A DNA stretch of 64,000 nucleotides. Origin: CAWJFP01 sp963842155 (GTDB lineage Bacteria; Pseudomonadota; Alphaproteobacteria; JACZXZ01). Location: positions 310,001 to 374,000 of the forward strand of contig CAWJFP010000036.1 in NCBI GenBank assembly GCA_963842155.1, read 5' to 3'. Positions 27,025-35,293 of the stretch are shown one piece after another (within the stretch, counting starts at the first letter, position 1; each line of letters opens with the position of its first letter). The notes below the pieces were generated by a model. It saw only the letters and a list, made by a program, of their open reading frames with translations. It was not told the origin of the DNA and searched no databases. The position numbers were made by a program, and so were the translations under genes.

Positions 27025-27756
27025 TCAGCCTCGGCTGGCCTTGAAGCCCGAGGCGACGACGTAAAGCTCGGCCGATTCGGCGCGGCTCGCGGGCGGCTTG
27101 ATGTGCCGCACCTTGGCGAAGCGGCGCTTTAGGCGATCGAGCAGCTCCCGTTCGGCGCCGCCCTGCCAGACTTTCGCGACAAAGCTCCCGCCGGGCGCCA
27201 GCAGCTCCTCGGCGAGCAGGAGGGCCGCCTCCGCGAGGGCGATGATGCGGAGATGATCGGTCTGGGCATGGCCGGTTGCGGCGGGCGCCATGTCGCTCAG
27301 CACCAGATCCGCCGGGGCGCCGAGCGCCTCGCGGACATGGCGCGGCGCCGCCTCGTCGAGGATGTCGAGCGTCAGCAGCTCCGCGCCCGGCAGCGGCTCG
27401 AGCGGAGCCAGATCGACCGCCAGCACGCGGCCGCCCTGGGGCTGCCCGCCTCGCACGCGCTCCACCGCGAGCTGGGTCCAGCCCCCCGGCGCGGCCCCGA
27501 GATCGACTACGCGCAAGCCGGGCCCTAGGAGATGCAGCTTGTCGTCGATCTGGCGCAGCTTGAAGGCGGCGCGGGAGCGGTAGCCGAGTCGCCTTGCCTC
27601 GGCGACATAGGGATCGTTGAGCTGGCGCTCGAGCCAACGCACGGAGGAGGCGCTACGCCCTTTCGAGCGGACGCGGACGGCAAGCCGGCGCGGATTGCTG
27701 CCGCGCCCGGCCGCGGCCGGCGTCTTACGCTTGCCGCGGCCCTCGTCCCGCGCCAT
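27025..27756 (-). CDS. rlmE: 23S rRNA 2'-O-ribose methyltransferase RlmE (FtsJ)
   Basis: Methylates U2552 of 23S rRNA in the large subunit. 243 residues. A basic extension (about 38 residues) precedes WLERQLNDPYVAEARRLGYRSRAAFKL, then VVDLGAAPGGWTQLAVE (SAM site), LVLSDMAP (catalytic Asp), SFVAKVWQGG (catalytic Lys) and KPPASRAESAELYVVA. The K-D-K-E tetrad is complete. Four bases separate it from the gppA-like gene upstream, so they form an operon. Confidence 0.95.
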   Translation of the reverse strand: MARDEGRGKRKTPAAAGRGSNPRRLAVRVRSKGRSASSVRWLERQLNDPYVAEARRLGYRSRAAFKLRQIDDKLHLLGPGLRVVDLGAAPGGWTQLAVERVRGGQPQGGRVLAVDLAPLEPLPGAELLTLDILDEAAPRHVREALGAPADLVLSDMAPAATGHAQTDHLRIIALAEAALLLAEELLAPGGSFVAKVWQGGAERELLDRLKRRFAKVRHIKPPASRAESAELYVVASGFKASRG

Positions 27757-27759
27757 GGC

Positions 27760-28824
27760 TCAATCCTTGGCGGCGCGCCCGGCGCCCGGCCGCGAGCCGC
27801 GTTGCGAAAGCCCGACGAGAATGCCCTCGCGTACGCCGCGATCGGCGACGCGCAGCCGACCGACTGGCCAGGCGCGGCAGATCGCCTCGAGGATCGCGAC
27901 GCCCGCGATGACGAGATCGGCGCGCTCGGGGCCCACGCAGGGATGCGCGGCCCGCTCCTCGTAGCTCATGGCGCAAATCCGCTTGCTCACCGCACGCAAC
28001 GCCTCGAAGTCGAGATAGCAGCCATCGATCAAGGCGCGGTCGTAACGCGCGAGGTCGAGATGCACGCCGGCGAGGGTGGTCACCGTGCCCGAGGTGCCCA
28101 GCATCTGCACCAAGCCGCGCTCGATGGCCGCGGCGATGCCATGCTTTTCCTCGAAGGGAGCCAGCGCGGCCCGGACTTCCTCCACCATGGATTCGTAGCT
28201 CTCTTGTCCGACTTGCCGCCCGCCATAGCGCTCGGCCAAATTGACCACGCCATAGGGCAAGGACAGCAGATCGACCATGCGCGGCGTGCTGCCGCGGCCG
28301 ACGCGCAGCCACATGAGCTCGGTGCTGCCGCCGCCGATGTCGAAGAGGAGGGCCTGGCGCCGCGGCGCCTCGAGCAGCGGCGCGCAGCCGACGACGGCGA
28401 GCCGCGCCTCCTCGGCGGCCGAGATGATCTCCAGATCGATGCCGGTCTCGCGCGAGACGCGCTCGAGAAAGCTTGCCCCGTTGGAGGCGCGGCGGCAGGC
28501 CTCGGTCGCCACATGCCGGCCATGGGTGACGCCGCGGCGTCGAATCTTCTCAGCGCAGATCTTGAGCGCATCGATCGTCCGCTCGATTGCCGCGTCGGAG
28601 AGGCGGCCGTCGCGCCCCACCCCCTCGCCCAGCCGCACGATGCGCGAGAAGGCATCGATGATGCGGAAGCCGGCGGGCGATTCGCGCGCGATGAGCAGGC
28701 GGCAATTATTGGTGCCGAGATCGAGCGCCGCGTAGACGCGCTTGCGCAAGGGTCGCGGCCCTCCGCTCCATCCGCCGTTCCAACGCGGCGCAGCCGGCTC
28801 GTTGCCCTCGTAAACGACGCTCAA
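27760..28824 (-). CDS. Ppx/GppA family phosphatase
   Basis: Exopolyphosphatase or pppGpp phosphohydrolase of the actin-like ASKHA fold. 354 residues. Phosphate-1 loop YAALDLGTNNCRLLIA, the AVATEACRRASNG-like segment HVATEACRRASNG, SAAEEARLAVVG, phosphate-2 loop LLFDIGGGSTELMWL and LGTSGTVTTLAGVHL are clear. It lacks the C-terminal HD domain of long Ppx enzymes, as usual in alphaproteobacteria, where it pairs with rlmE exactly like this. The preferred substrate (polyP or pppGpp) cannot be told from sequence. Confidence 0.92.
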   Translation of the reverse strand: MSVVYEGNEPAAPRWNGGWSGGPRPLRKRVYAALDLGTNNCRLLIARESPAGFRIIDAFSRIVRLGEGVGRDGRLSDAAIERTIDALKICAEKIRRRGVTHGRHVATEACRRASNGASFLERVSRETGIDLEIISAAEEARLAVVGCAPLLEAPRRQALLFDIGGGSTELMWLRVGRGSTPRMVDLLSLPYGVVNLAERYGGRQVGQESYESMVEEVRAALAPFEEKHGIAAAIERGLVQMLGTSGTVTTLAGVHLDLARYDRALIDGCYLDFEALRAVSKRICAMSYEERAAHPCVGPERADLVIAGVAILEAICRAWPVGRLRVADRGVREGILVGLSQRGSRPGAGRAAKD

Positions 28825-29269
28825 CTCCGCCCTTCCGGCCCTTTCCCGAGCCCACTCCGCTACGCCGCATCGGCATTCGCGGCCAAGCTTTTAGAATCGA
28901 ACGTTTTTCGGCTCGATACGCCGCTCGAACAATGATCGTTGCCGGCGATGATATAGGATATCTCGTCCGATCGGCAGCAGCGATTCGCAAGGGTGGGGAT
29001 TTACCCGCCCGTTCGGGCAATGGTGGGTAGGGACCTACAAGTAGCAGCGGCGCACGAACCCCTTTTGCACACAAAGGAGGGCAAAAGTCACGCAACGGCG
29101 TCGATGTTTGCTTCTCACAGAGGCCCGACCGACCGACAGGCGAAGGATCGACGCCCTCCACCGATGCGAAGCCCGCGCTTGCTCGGGATCGGGCGGCATG
29201 GGCGGCTGCCGGCGAATTCGTCTGGAAATTTATTGGCCGCGGATTTACATCAACGCCTTCTCACGCGCC
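28825..29269. other. Intergenic region between gppA-like gene and tRNA-Gln
   Basis: 445 bases. Holds the gppA-like promoter (minus) and that of tRNA-Gln (plus). A purine-rich AAAGGAGGGC at about 29079 looks like a ribosome site but the frame after it encodes nothing recognisable. No repeats seen. Confidence 0.4.
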
Positions 29270-29343
29270 TGGGGGATAGTTTAACGGTAGAACTCTCGGC
29301 TCTGGACCGAGCGGTCTTGGTTCGAATCCAGGTCCCCCAGCCA
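29270..29343 (+). tRNA. tRNA-Gln (anticodon CTG)
   Basis: 74 nucleotides including an encoded CCA. Acceptor arms TGGGGGA / TCCCCCA pair fully, with G discriminator. The anticodon stem is CTCGG / CCGAG around loop CTCTGGA, giving CTG (reads CAG). The T arm CTTGG-TTCGAAT-CCAGG is canonical. Reads CAG codons, common in this GC-rich genome. The downstream HD-GYP gene begins 155 bases later. Confidence 0.96.
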
Positions 29344-29497
29344 AATCTCAGATTTAGCCGAATTGGGGTCTGAACCGGTCGCCGCACGCATTGTGTTGCG
29401 CCTGTTTCGCTTCTGTCAATTTCGGGTCGAGCGGAAAGTTTATCTGGTCCCGCAATTCAGGCTACAGTCGCCGCCGGATGTACGGGGGTCGATCCAA

Positions 29498-31075
29498 ATG
29501 GCGGCACTGACGGTTCGGCGCGCCGACTTTTTGATGACCCTCGCCTATGCGACGGATCTGGCCACCGGCCACTCGCGCGATTTCGCACTGCGATCCTGCG
29601 TCCTGGCGATGCGGCTGGCGGAGGTTGCCGGCCTCGACGAACGGACGCGCCGCAATGTCTATCACCAGGCCCTGCTCCGCTACATCGGCTGCAACGCCGA
29701 CACTCATTTGCTGGCGTCGGCATTTGGCGATGAGATCGCGCTGCGCCGCGACCTTCAGAAAATCGACATCGGCAACAAGCCGGAACTTGTCGAAACGATT
29801 GCCCGCGCCCTCATGCGCAGCTTTGCGGACCTGCCGCCGGCGGAACTCGCCGAGGCGGTCGAGCGCGGCCTGGCCGAAGCCATGCAGGTGAGCGTTCCGA
29901 TTCTGGCCGGTCACTGCGAAGTCGCCGTGAGGATCGCGGAGCGCATCGGTCTTTCCGACGAGATTCGTGAAAATCTCGGCCAGCTCTATGAGCGCTGGGA
30001 CGGAAAGGGATTGCCGCGCGGCCTCGCTGGCGATGCCGTGAAGCTTCCGGTAAGGCTGGTCACCTTGGCGCAGGACGCCATCGCGCTGGCCGAGGCCCAC
30101 GGCTTCGAGACCATGACCGCGATGATCGCCAAGCGCGCCGGCGGTGCCTACGAAAAGGAACTGGCCGAACTTTTCCTCGCCCACGCCGAAAAGCTGCTCA
30201 AGGGACTCGATGAGCCCGTTGATCGCGAGACGATCCTGGCGCTGGAACCGGTTCCTCATGCGATGCTCGACGAAGAAGCTTGCGAGGAAGCTTATTTGGC
30301 CATCGCCGATATGGTCGACATGCGAATGCCTTTCACCTTCGGTCATTCGCGCGCCGTGGCGGCCCTTGCCGATGCCGCCGGCAAGCATATGGGACTTCCC
30401 GCTTCCGACATTCGCGATGTCCGATGGGCGGCTTACACCCATGATATCGGCGAGCTCGCAATTCCCGTCTCGACCTGGATGAGACCCGGCGCATTGACCG
30501 AACGCGAGACCGACGCGGCACAGCTTCATCCCTATCACGGCGAACGCGCGCTCGCGTCGTTGGGCGGCGACGGCAAAGCCATCGCGGCGCTCGTGTTGCG
30601 CCATCACGAGCGCCTCGATGGCAGCGGCTACCATCGCTACGCCCGCGGCAACGACCTCTCGCCCGCCGCCCGCGTCCTTGCCGCGGCCGAAGCGTTCCAG
30701 ACCGCCCGGGAAGCGCGGCCCTACCGCGCAGGCTTGAGCGACGCGGCGGCGGCCGCAAAACTGCGCGGTGCCGTCAAGGAAGGTAAGCTCTGCTCTGAAG
30801 CTGTAGAGGCAGTCCTCACCTGCGCCGGTCAGCCCGCCCGCCGGGCGTCAGCCGAGCGCCTGGCGGGCCTGACGCCGCGCGAGATCGAGGTGCTGCGGCT
30901 GATCGCGGCCGGGCATACCGCCAAGGAAGCGGCCCGCCAGCTCGAAATCGCACCCAAGACCGCCGACAACCACATCCAAAATCTCTATTCCAAGATCGGC
31001 GTCACCACCCGCGCCGCCGCCGCCCTCTACGCCCTCGAGCGTGGACTGGTGCAGCAAGGAATATACGCGGCCTAG
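29498..31075 (+). CDS. Double HD-GYP-like protein with C-terminal LuxR helix-turn-helix
   Basis: 525 residues, with no phosphoreceiver domain. Residues about 10-190 are a degenerate HD-GYP repeat (GHSRDFALRSCVLAMRLAEVAG, ending LYERWDGKGLPRGLAG). Residues about 275-430 form a second, better one with His-Asp at 315-316 (YTHDIGELAIP) and RHHERLDGSGYHR, in which the third GYP residue is His. Residues 458-525 are a LuxR-type DNA-binding domain (LTPREIEVLRLIAAGHTAKEAARQL, TADNHIQNLYSKIGVTTRAAA). It may act as a transcription factor controlled by a cyclic dinucleotide or nucleotide ligand, in one protein. Start at ATG 29498 with GGGGGTC upstream. Confidence 0.88.
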   Translation: MAALTVRRADFLMTLAYATDLATGHSRDFALRSCVLAMRLAEVAGLDERTRRNVYHQALLRYIGCNADTHLLASAFGDEIALRRDLQKIDIGNKPELVETIARALMRSFADLPPAELAEAVERGLAEAMQVSVPILAGHCEVAVRIAERIGLSDEIRENLGQLYERWDGKGLPRGLAGDAVKLPVRLVTLAQDAIALAEAHGFETMTAMIAKRAGGAYEKELAELFLAHAEKLLKGLDEPVDRETILALEPVPHAMLDEEACEEAYLAIADMVDMRMPFTFGHSRAVAALADAAGKHMGLPASDIRDVRWAAYTHDIGELAIPVSTWMRPGALTERETDAAQLHPYHGERALASLGGDGKAIAALVLRHHERLDGSGYHRYARGNDLSPAARVLAAAEAFQTAREARPYRAGLSDAAAAAKLRGAVKEGKLCSEAVEAVLTCAGQPARRASAERLAGLTPREIEVLRLIAAGHTAKEAARQLEIAPKTADNHIQNLYSKIGVTTRAAAALYALERGLVQQGIYAA

Positions 31076-31210
31076 GGAATCCACCCCATGCGAGGCTTTA
31101 GCCTTGCGGGCATGCTGCTGACATGAGCTGGGCACCAGGGCAGACCCCAGGCGGCCAAGCTCGCCGGCCTTTACGGCGCCTAATACCTTTCAGCTCGATC
31201 GGAGAATGCA

Positions 31211-31525
31211 ATGAAATACGTCATCACCTGGAACGAACGATCGCAAGGTTCGCCGATCGAATACGAGAACGCCCAGAAACGCATCCTGGAAGTTTTCACG
31301 CAATGGAAAGCGCCCGACAACTTCAAGATCGAGATGTTCGTCATCCGCGTCGGCGACTGGGGCGGCTATATGCTGCTCGACTGCGACGAACCGCTGGTGG
31401 TTCATAAGTTCTGCTCGATGCTGCCGGCTTTCACCTTCGAGGCGCGGCCCGTGGTTCCCGTCATGGACGCCGTCCGGGTCGAACTCGAAGCGATCGCGTT
31501 CCGCGATGGACTGAAGGCCAAGTAG
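31211..31525 (+). CDS. DUF3303 family protein
   Basis: 104 residues. Starts MKYVITWNERSQGSPIEYENAQKRILEVF and continues FKIEMFVIRVGDWGGYMLLDCDEP, the usual pattern of DUF3303, a ferredoxin-like dimeric alpha-beta barrel fold. No catalytic residues are known for the family. ATG at 31211 follows GGAGAATGCA. Monocistronic, ended by a strong terminator at 31556. Confidence 0.85.
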   Translation: MKYVITWNERSQGSPIEYENAQKRILEVFTQWKAPDNFKIEMFVIRVGDWGGYMLLDCDEPLVVHKFCSMLPAFTFEARPVVPVMDAVRVELEAIAFRDGLKAK

Positions 31526-31555
31526 GCCGCGGAGCATCTCATCGCGGAATCGAGG

Positions 31556-31588
31556 AAGCGGCACTCAAGTTGTGTGCCGCTTTTTCGT
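31556..31588 (+). terminator. Intrinsic terminator after the DUF3303 gene
   Basis: Hairpin AAGCGGCAC / GTGCCGCTT with a nine-base loop, followed by TTTCGTTGG. Nine base pairs with a T tract, 30 bases past the stop. Because the next gene is convergent, it separates the two units. Confidence 0.88.
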
Positions 31589-31630
31589 TGGATTTTTCAC
31601 GGTGCTGTCCCGTCGGGTCGCTGGCCCCGC

Positions 31631-32524
31631 CTAGCGCTGGCGGAGCGTCGCGTTCAAGAAAACGCGCATCCTGAGGGCCGCCGCCTCGTCGGCCGCGGCG
31701 TCATAGGCCGCATGGCGACCGAAGGCCATCGCCGGCCTCCCGGCGGAGCCGGCGTTGTCGAAGCCGTGCTGGGCGCCGGGATATTCGACGAACTCGATCG
31801 GCGGTCCCTCCCCCAACCGCGAAGCCAGGCTCCAGCGGCAATGCAGCGCGGGCTCCCAATCGTCGGACCCGGCCGCCAGGATCAGGAGCGGCGCGCCGAG
31901 CGGCTCGCCCCCGAACGGGCACCAGTCGGGATAATAGGCCACCGCGGCCCTGAAGCGATGCGCCGTCATTCTCGCGATCTTGGCGACGGTGATCGCCTCG
32001 AGGGCCAGGCCGCCGCCATAGCCGTATCCGACGATGGCGATCCGCGCCGGATCGATGAATGGCAGCGCGCTCAGATAATCGAGCGCGCCGAGCGCATCGG
32101 GCAGCCGATCCACCACAACGCCGAGGCAGCTTTGCCGGATGCCGCGCGGGGCGAAGCTATCGATGGCGAGCGCCGCATAGCCCCAGGCGACGTAGCGCGC
32201 GGCTCTCGCCCGGTCGGAGGTTTCGTCCGGTCCGGCGCAGCCATGCAGCATGACGAGCGCCGCGAACGGCCCGCCGCCCGGCGGGCGGGCGAGGCGCGCC
32301 GTGAGCTCGATGCCGGGCTCGGGCCTAGCCGCCTCGCCATGCGCGGCGGCCAGGCGCGCCCGCAGGGGCGTCGGCGGTATGGCAGCCGCGCGAAAATGGA
32401 CGATCTCCTCCTCCGCCGCATCGGCGACTCGTAGCGCGCCGAAGAGGAAGAGCAGCCCGATCGCGGCGAGGCGGCGCACCAGGTCGGCGATTCGGATCTT
32501 GCGCGGCGTCGGCAAGGCCATCAC
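31631..32524 (-). CDS. Secreted dienelactone-hydrolase-like alpha/beta hydrolase lacking the nucleophile
   Basis: 297 residues with an N-terminal signal peptide (LAAIGLLFLFGALRVADA, cleavage near residue 36). The alpha/beta hydrolase body shows VMLHGCAGPDETSDR (oxyanion region), AIDSFAPRGIR, then the nucleophile elbow reads IVGYGYGGGLALEA. The consensus is G-x-S/C-x-G-G, but Gly takes the nucleophile place. The acid (LAAGSDDWEP) and the His (YPGAQHGFDNAG) are present. A single base change (AGC to GGC) would explain it. The protein may therefore be a non-catalytic binding relative, or the base is wrong. Converges with the DUF3303 gene. Confidence 0.85.
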   Translation of the reverse strand: MMALPTPRKIRIADLVRRLAAIGLLFLFGALRVADAAEEEIVHFRAAAIPPTPLRARLAAAHGEAARPEPGIELTARLARPPGGGPFAALVMLHGCAGPDETSDRARAARYVAWGYAALAIDSFAPRGIRQSCLGVVVDRLPDALGALDYLSALPFIDPARIAIVGYGYGGGLALEAITVAKIARMTAHRFRAAVAYYPDWCPFGGEPLGAPLLILAAGSDDWEPALHCRWSLASRLGEGPPIEFVEYPGAQHGFDNAGSAGRPAMAFGRHAAYDAAADEAAALRMRVFLNATLRQR

Positions 32525-32610
32525 GCCATTCTAGCCCCGGCTCGCCGCCCGCGCATCGCTGCTGCTTCATAGGGCTGTAAGCGCTGTTTCCGGAAACGCG
32601 GGACGCCGGC

Positions 32611-33675
32611 TCAATTCGATTTCGCCTTCCCGAACGCCGGAGCGACCTCGGCCATGAAGCGGGCCATTTCCTCTTTCACTTGGCCGTGCGGCTTCATGCC
32701 GACGTTGAAATAGAGGATCACCTCGTCGAAGCCGACCGCCTCGACCTTCTTGAGCGTGTCGAGGATGCGTTGCGGCGAGCCGAGCAGCACCGAGTTCTCC
32801 GTGAGGTCCTCGGGCTTGACCTTCTGCAGCCGCTCGACCATCGAGATGAAGTAGCGATAGCTCGGCGGCGCGGTCTTGGGATCGCCCGGCAGCGCCGGGA
32901 TGACGCATTCCTTGTAGTAGCGGATCTGGCGCGCCCGCTGCGCCGCCTCCTGCGCCGCGTCGTCGGCGAAATGGGTGAAATAGCTGCAGACGAGCCGGCC
33001 CGGCTTGTTGCCGGCCTTGGCGCAGCTCTCCCGATAAAGCTCCGCCACCTGCTGCAAGCCGCCATAGCTCATGGCCGCCGCGAAGGGCGCCACGACGAGG
33101 CCGCAGTCGAGCCGCGCGGCGAGCTCGATCGAGGGCTTCGAGAAGGAGGCGACGAACGCGGGCAGCGGCTTCTGGATGGGCTTCGGCGTGATGCGCACAT
33201 TGTCGAAGCGGTAATGTTTCCCCTGATGGGAAATGCGCTCCTCCGCGGCCCAGAGGCGGCGCACCAGCCCCATGCCTTCCTCGAATATTCCCTGATTGTC
33301 GTCGAAGGAAACGCCGAAGGGCTCGTATTCGCGCCGGTCATAGCCGCGCCCGGCCGCGAAATCGACGCGGCCGCCGCTCAAGAGATCGAGGCTCGCCCAT
33401 TGCTCCGCCACCCTTATCGGGTGATGGAGCGGCAGGACGGTAACCGCCGGCGCGAGGCGAATCCGGCTCGTCCGCGCCGCGACGTTGGCAAGGACAAGAT
33501 CGGGGCAGGAAAGCACGCCCAGCGAATTGAAATGATGCTCGCCGATCCAGGCCGAATGATAGCCCAGCTCGTCGGCATAGACGGCCTCGTCGAGGATATC
33601 GGCGACGAAGCGGTTGGCGTCGCGCGGATTGTTCTCGTAGTGATTGTCGCTGAGCGTGAAATAGCCGAACTTCAT
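32611..33675 (-). CDS. LLM-class flavin-dependent oxidoreductase
   Basis: Luciferase-like monooxygenase using FMNH2 or F420; substrate unknown. 354 residues from the ATG at 33675, which has GGGAGGAAGG directly upstream. TIM-barrel landmarks: MKFGYFTL, DELGYHSAWIGEHHFNSLG, PDLVLANVAARTSRIRLAPAVTVLPLHHPIRVAEQWASLDLLSGGRVDFAAGRGYDRREY (bacterial luciferase family), ITPKPIQKPLPAFVASFS and LLGSPQRILDTL. Upstream codons in frame have no ribosome site. Divergent from a MarR gene, which probably regulates it. Confidence 0.92.
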   Translation of the reverse strand: MKFGYFTLSDNHYENNPRDANRFVADILDEAVYADELGYHSAWIGEHHFNSLGVLSCPDLVLANVAARTSRIRLAPAVTVLPLHHPIRVAEQWASLDLLSGGRVDFAAGRGYDRREYEPFGVSFDDNQGIFEEGMGLVRRLWAAEERISHQGKHYRFDNVRITPKPIQKPLPAFVASFSKPSIELAARLDCGLVVAPFAAAMSYGGLQQVAELYRESCAKAGNKPGRLVCSYFTHFADDAAQEAAQRARQIRYYKECVIPALPGDPKTAPPSYRYFISMVERLQKVKPEDLTENSVLLGSPQRILDTLKKVEAVGFDEVILYFNVGMKPHGQVKEEMARFMAEVAPAFGKAKSN

Positions 33676-33756
33676 CCTTCCTCCCTTTCGACCGGACCTT
33701 CCGCCCGCCGGATCGACGGCGTATTGGTCGCTTGCCATATTATTTTCCGGCATTTT

Positions 33757-33783
33757 AATTGCGTTTGCAATTATTGTAAACGC
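33757..33783. promoter_or_regulatory. Palindromic operator candidate between LLM oxidoreductase and MarR genes
   Basis: AATTGC-GTTT-GCAATT is a 16-base palindrome at 33757-33772. It overlaps a second inverted repeat GCGTTT ... AAACGC (33761-33783). It sits in a locally AT-rich divergent intergenic region (33676-33917) next to a MarR gene. Dimeric MarR proteins usually bind 16-20 base palindromes like this, so autoregulation plus control of the oxidoreductase is a reasonable inference. Confidence 0.5.
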
Positions 33784-33917
33784 ATGCGGCTGGCGTTCAA
33801 GACATCCCACGGTATTGCAAGCATTCCGTCCTTCCAGCCGCCGCGCTTGCGGCTTTGACAAGCGCCCCGCCGTCTCATACAAGCGGCCTCGGGCCGACAA
33901 AAAGAGAAAGCGCCGCC

Positions 33918-34397
33918 GTGCCTCGCCGCTTGAAGCTCGATGACTATTTTCCTTATCTCATCAACCGCGTCGGGGCGGCGCTGGTGGCGCGTTTCGGCGC
34001 CGATCCACTCGAACATTACGATCTGAGCATCGCGATGTGGCGCGTGCTCGTCGTGCTCTCGAGCAACGGCAAACAGCGCCAGGTCGATCTCGGTACCATG
34101 ACGAGCATCGACCCCTCCACCCTATCGCGCATGGTGACGCGCCTGGTGCGCCGCGGCCTCGTCACGCGACTGCGGTCCCGCGCCAATAGCCGCGAGGTGG
34201 CCGTCACGCTGACGGGGAAAGGTCGCGCGCTCGTGGCGCGCTTGATCCCCATCGCCATCCGCTTGGAGGCCGGGGCCATTGCCGGCATTCCGAAGCGGGA
34301 TCTTGCGGCGGTCAAGCGCGTGCTTCGCCGCATGCACGCCAATCTGGCGGAGTCGCGCAGCGGGCCGGCGGTGCGAGGCGGCCGGCCTGCCGCATGA
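33918..34397 (+). CDS. MarR family transcriptional regulator
   Basis: 159 residues from the GTG at 33918 (GAGAAAG upstream). Winged-helix MarR pattern: DYFPYLINRVGAALVARFGADPLEHYDLSIAMWRVLVVLSSNGKQRQVDLGTMTSIDPSTLSRMVTRLVRRGLVTRLRSRANSREV in consecutive order, i.e. dimerisation helix, recognition helix and wing with the R-x-R/D-x-R basic loop. A TTG start 21 codons upstream is possible. Divergent from the LLM oxidoreductase and followed after 21 bases by the ABM gene, so may control both. Confidence 0.92.
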   Translation: MPRRLKLDDYFPYLINRVGAALVARFGADPLEHYDLSIAMWRVLVVLSSNGKQRQVDLGTMTSIDPSTLSRMVTRLVRRGLVTRLRSRANSREVAVTLTGKGRALVARLIPIAIRLEAGAIAGIPKRDLAAVKRVLRRMHANLAESRSGPAVRGGRPAA

Positions 34398-34418
34398 CGC
34401 GTAATATCGAGGGATGCG

Positions 34419-35091
34419 ATGTTCTTGGTGATCTTCGAAGTGCAGCCCAAGAAGGCGCGTTGGGACGATTATCTGAAGCTGGCGAAACTTTTGAAGCCCG
34501 AGCTCGAGAGGATCGACGGCTTCATCGACAATGAGCGCTTCATCAGCAAGCGCGATGACCGCCGCTTGCTGTCGCTCTCGACCTGGCGCGACGAGAAGGC
34601 CATCATCCGCTGGCGCACGCTCGCCATACATCACCGGGCGCAAGAGAAGGGCCGCTTCGAGATTTTCGACGATTATCACCTGCGCGTCGGCGAGGTGACC
34701 GTCGACACGCAAATCCCGAAGGGCGAGAAGCTTCGGCAGCAACGCTTCGACGAGACCGAAGTGGGCAATGCCAAGCTCGTCAGCGTCAGCGAGTTCTCGC
34801 CCGCCGAAGACGGGGAAGCCGGTGGCGGCCGACCTTGCGGCGACGCTCGGTCCGCAAGGGAGCGGCGTGCGCGGGCTGGTGGAGCAAGAGCTCTTCGAGA
34901 GCATCGCCAGTCCCGGCAAGCTGTTGCTTCTGCTCGCATGGCAGGACGCGGCCGCCGCGGGCCTCTGGCAGCCCAAGCCCATTCGCGGCACGGCACCGCG
35001 TCATCGGCATCTGCGGGTGATCCGCGATTACGGCATGTTCGACCGCCGCGAGGCGCCGCAGCATTACCCGGATATCGCCCGCTCCTCTTGA
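34419..35091 (+). pseudogene. Two-domain antibiotic-biosynthesis-monooxygenase-like protein, frameshifted at 34795-34812
   Basis: Dimeric ferredoxin-fold protein of the ABM superfamily. The first half (MFLVIFEVQPKKARWDDYLKLAK, GFIDNERFISKRDDRRLLSLSTWRDEKAIIRWR) is followed after a one-base slip by KTGKPVAADLAATL, RGLVEQELFESIASPGKLLLLLAWQDAAAAG and DYGMFDRREAPQHYPDI in the next frame, which has the same fold pattern. One base less between 34795 and 34812 gives a 223-residue protein with two ABM halves. Start ATG 34419, RBS GAGGGA. Probably an oxygenase or heme-handling protein; no ligand known. Confidence 0.78.
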
Positions 35092-35293
35092 GTTTGTCGG
35101 CGGAGGTCTTCCGTCCGCGAGGCCGCAACCGAGGGCGCCGCATGCGGTCTTCGCCCGCAAATGCATAATTTTGTCACGGATGCGGTGCTGCCCTTGAAGG
35201 TCCATCAACCCGATATTGAGCGGCTATAGACAGCGCCCACCGCCGTGCCGGGCCGCCGGGCCGGGTAAGCCATCCCTCCTTCGCAGGTCAACC

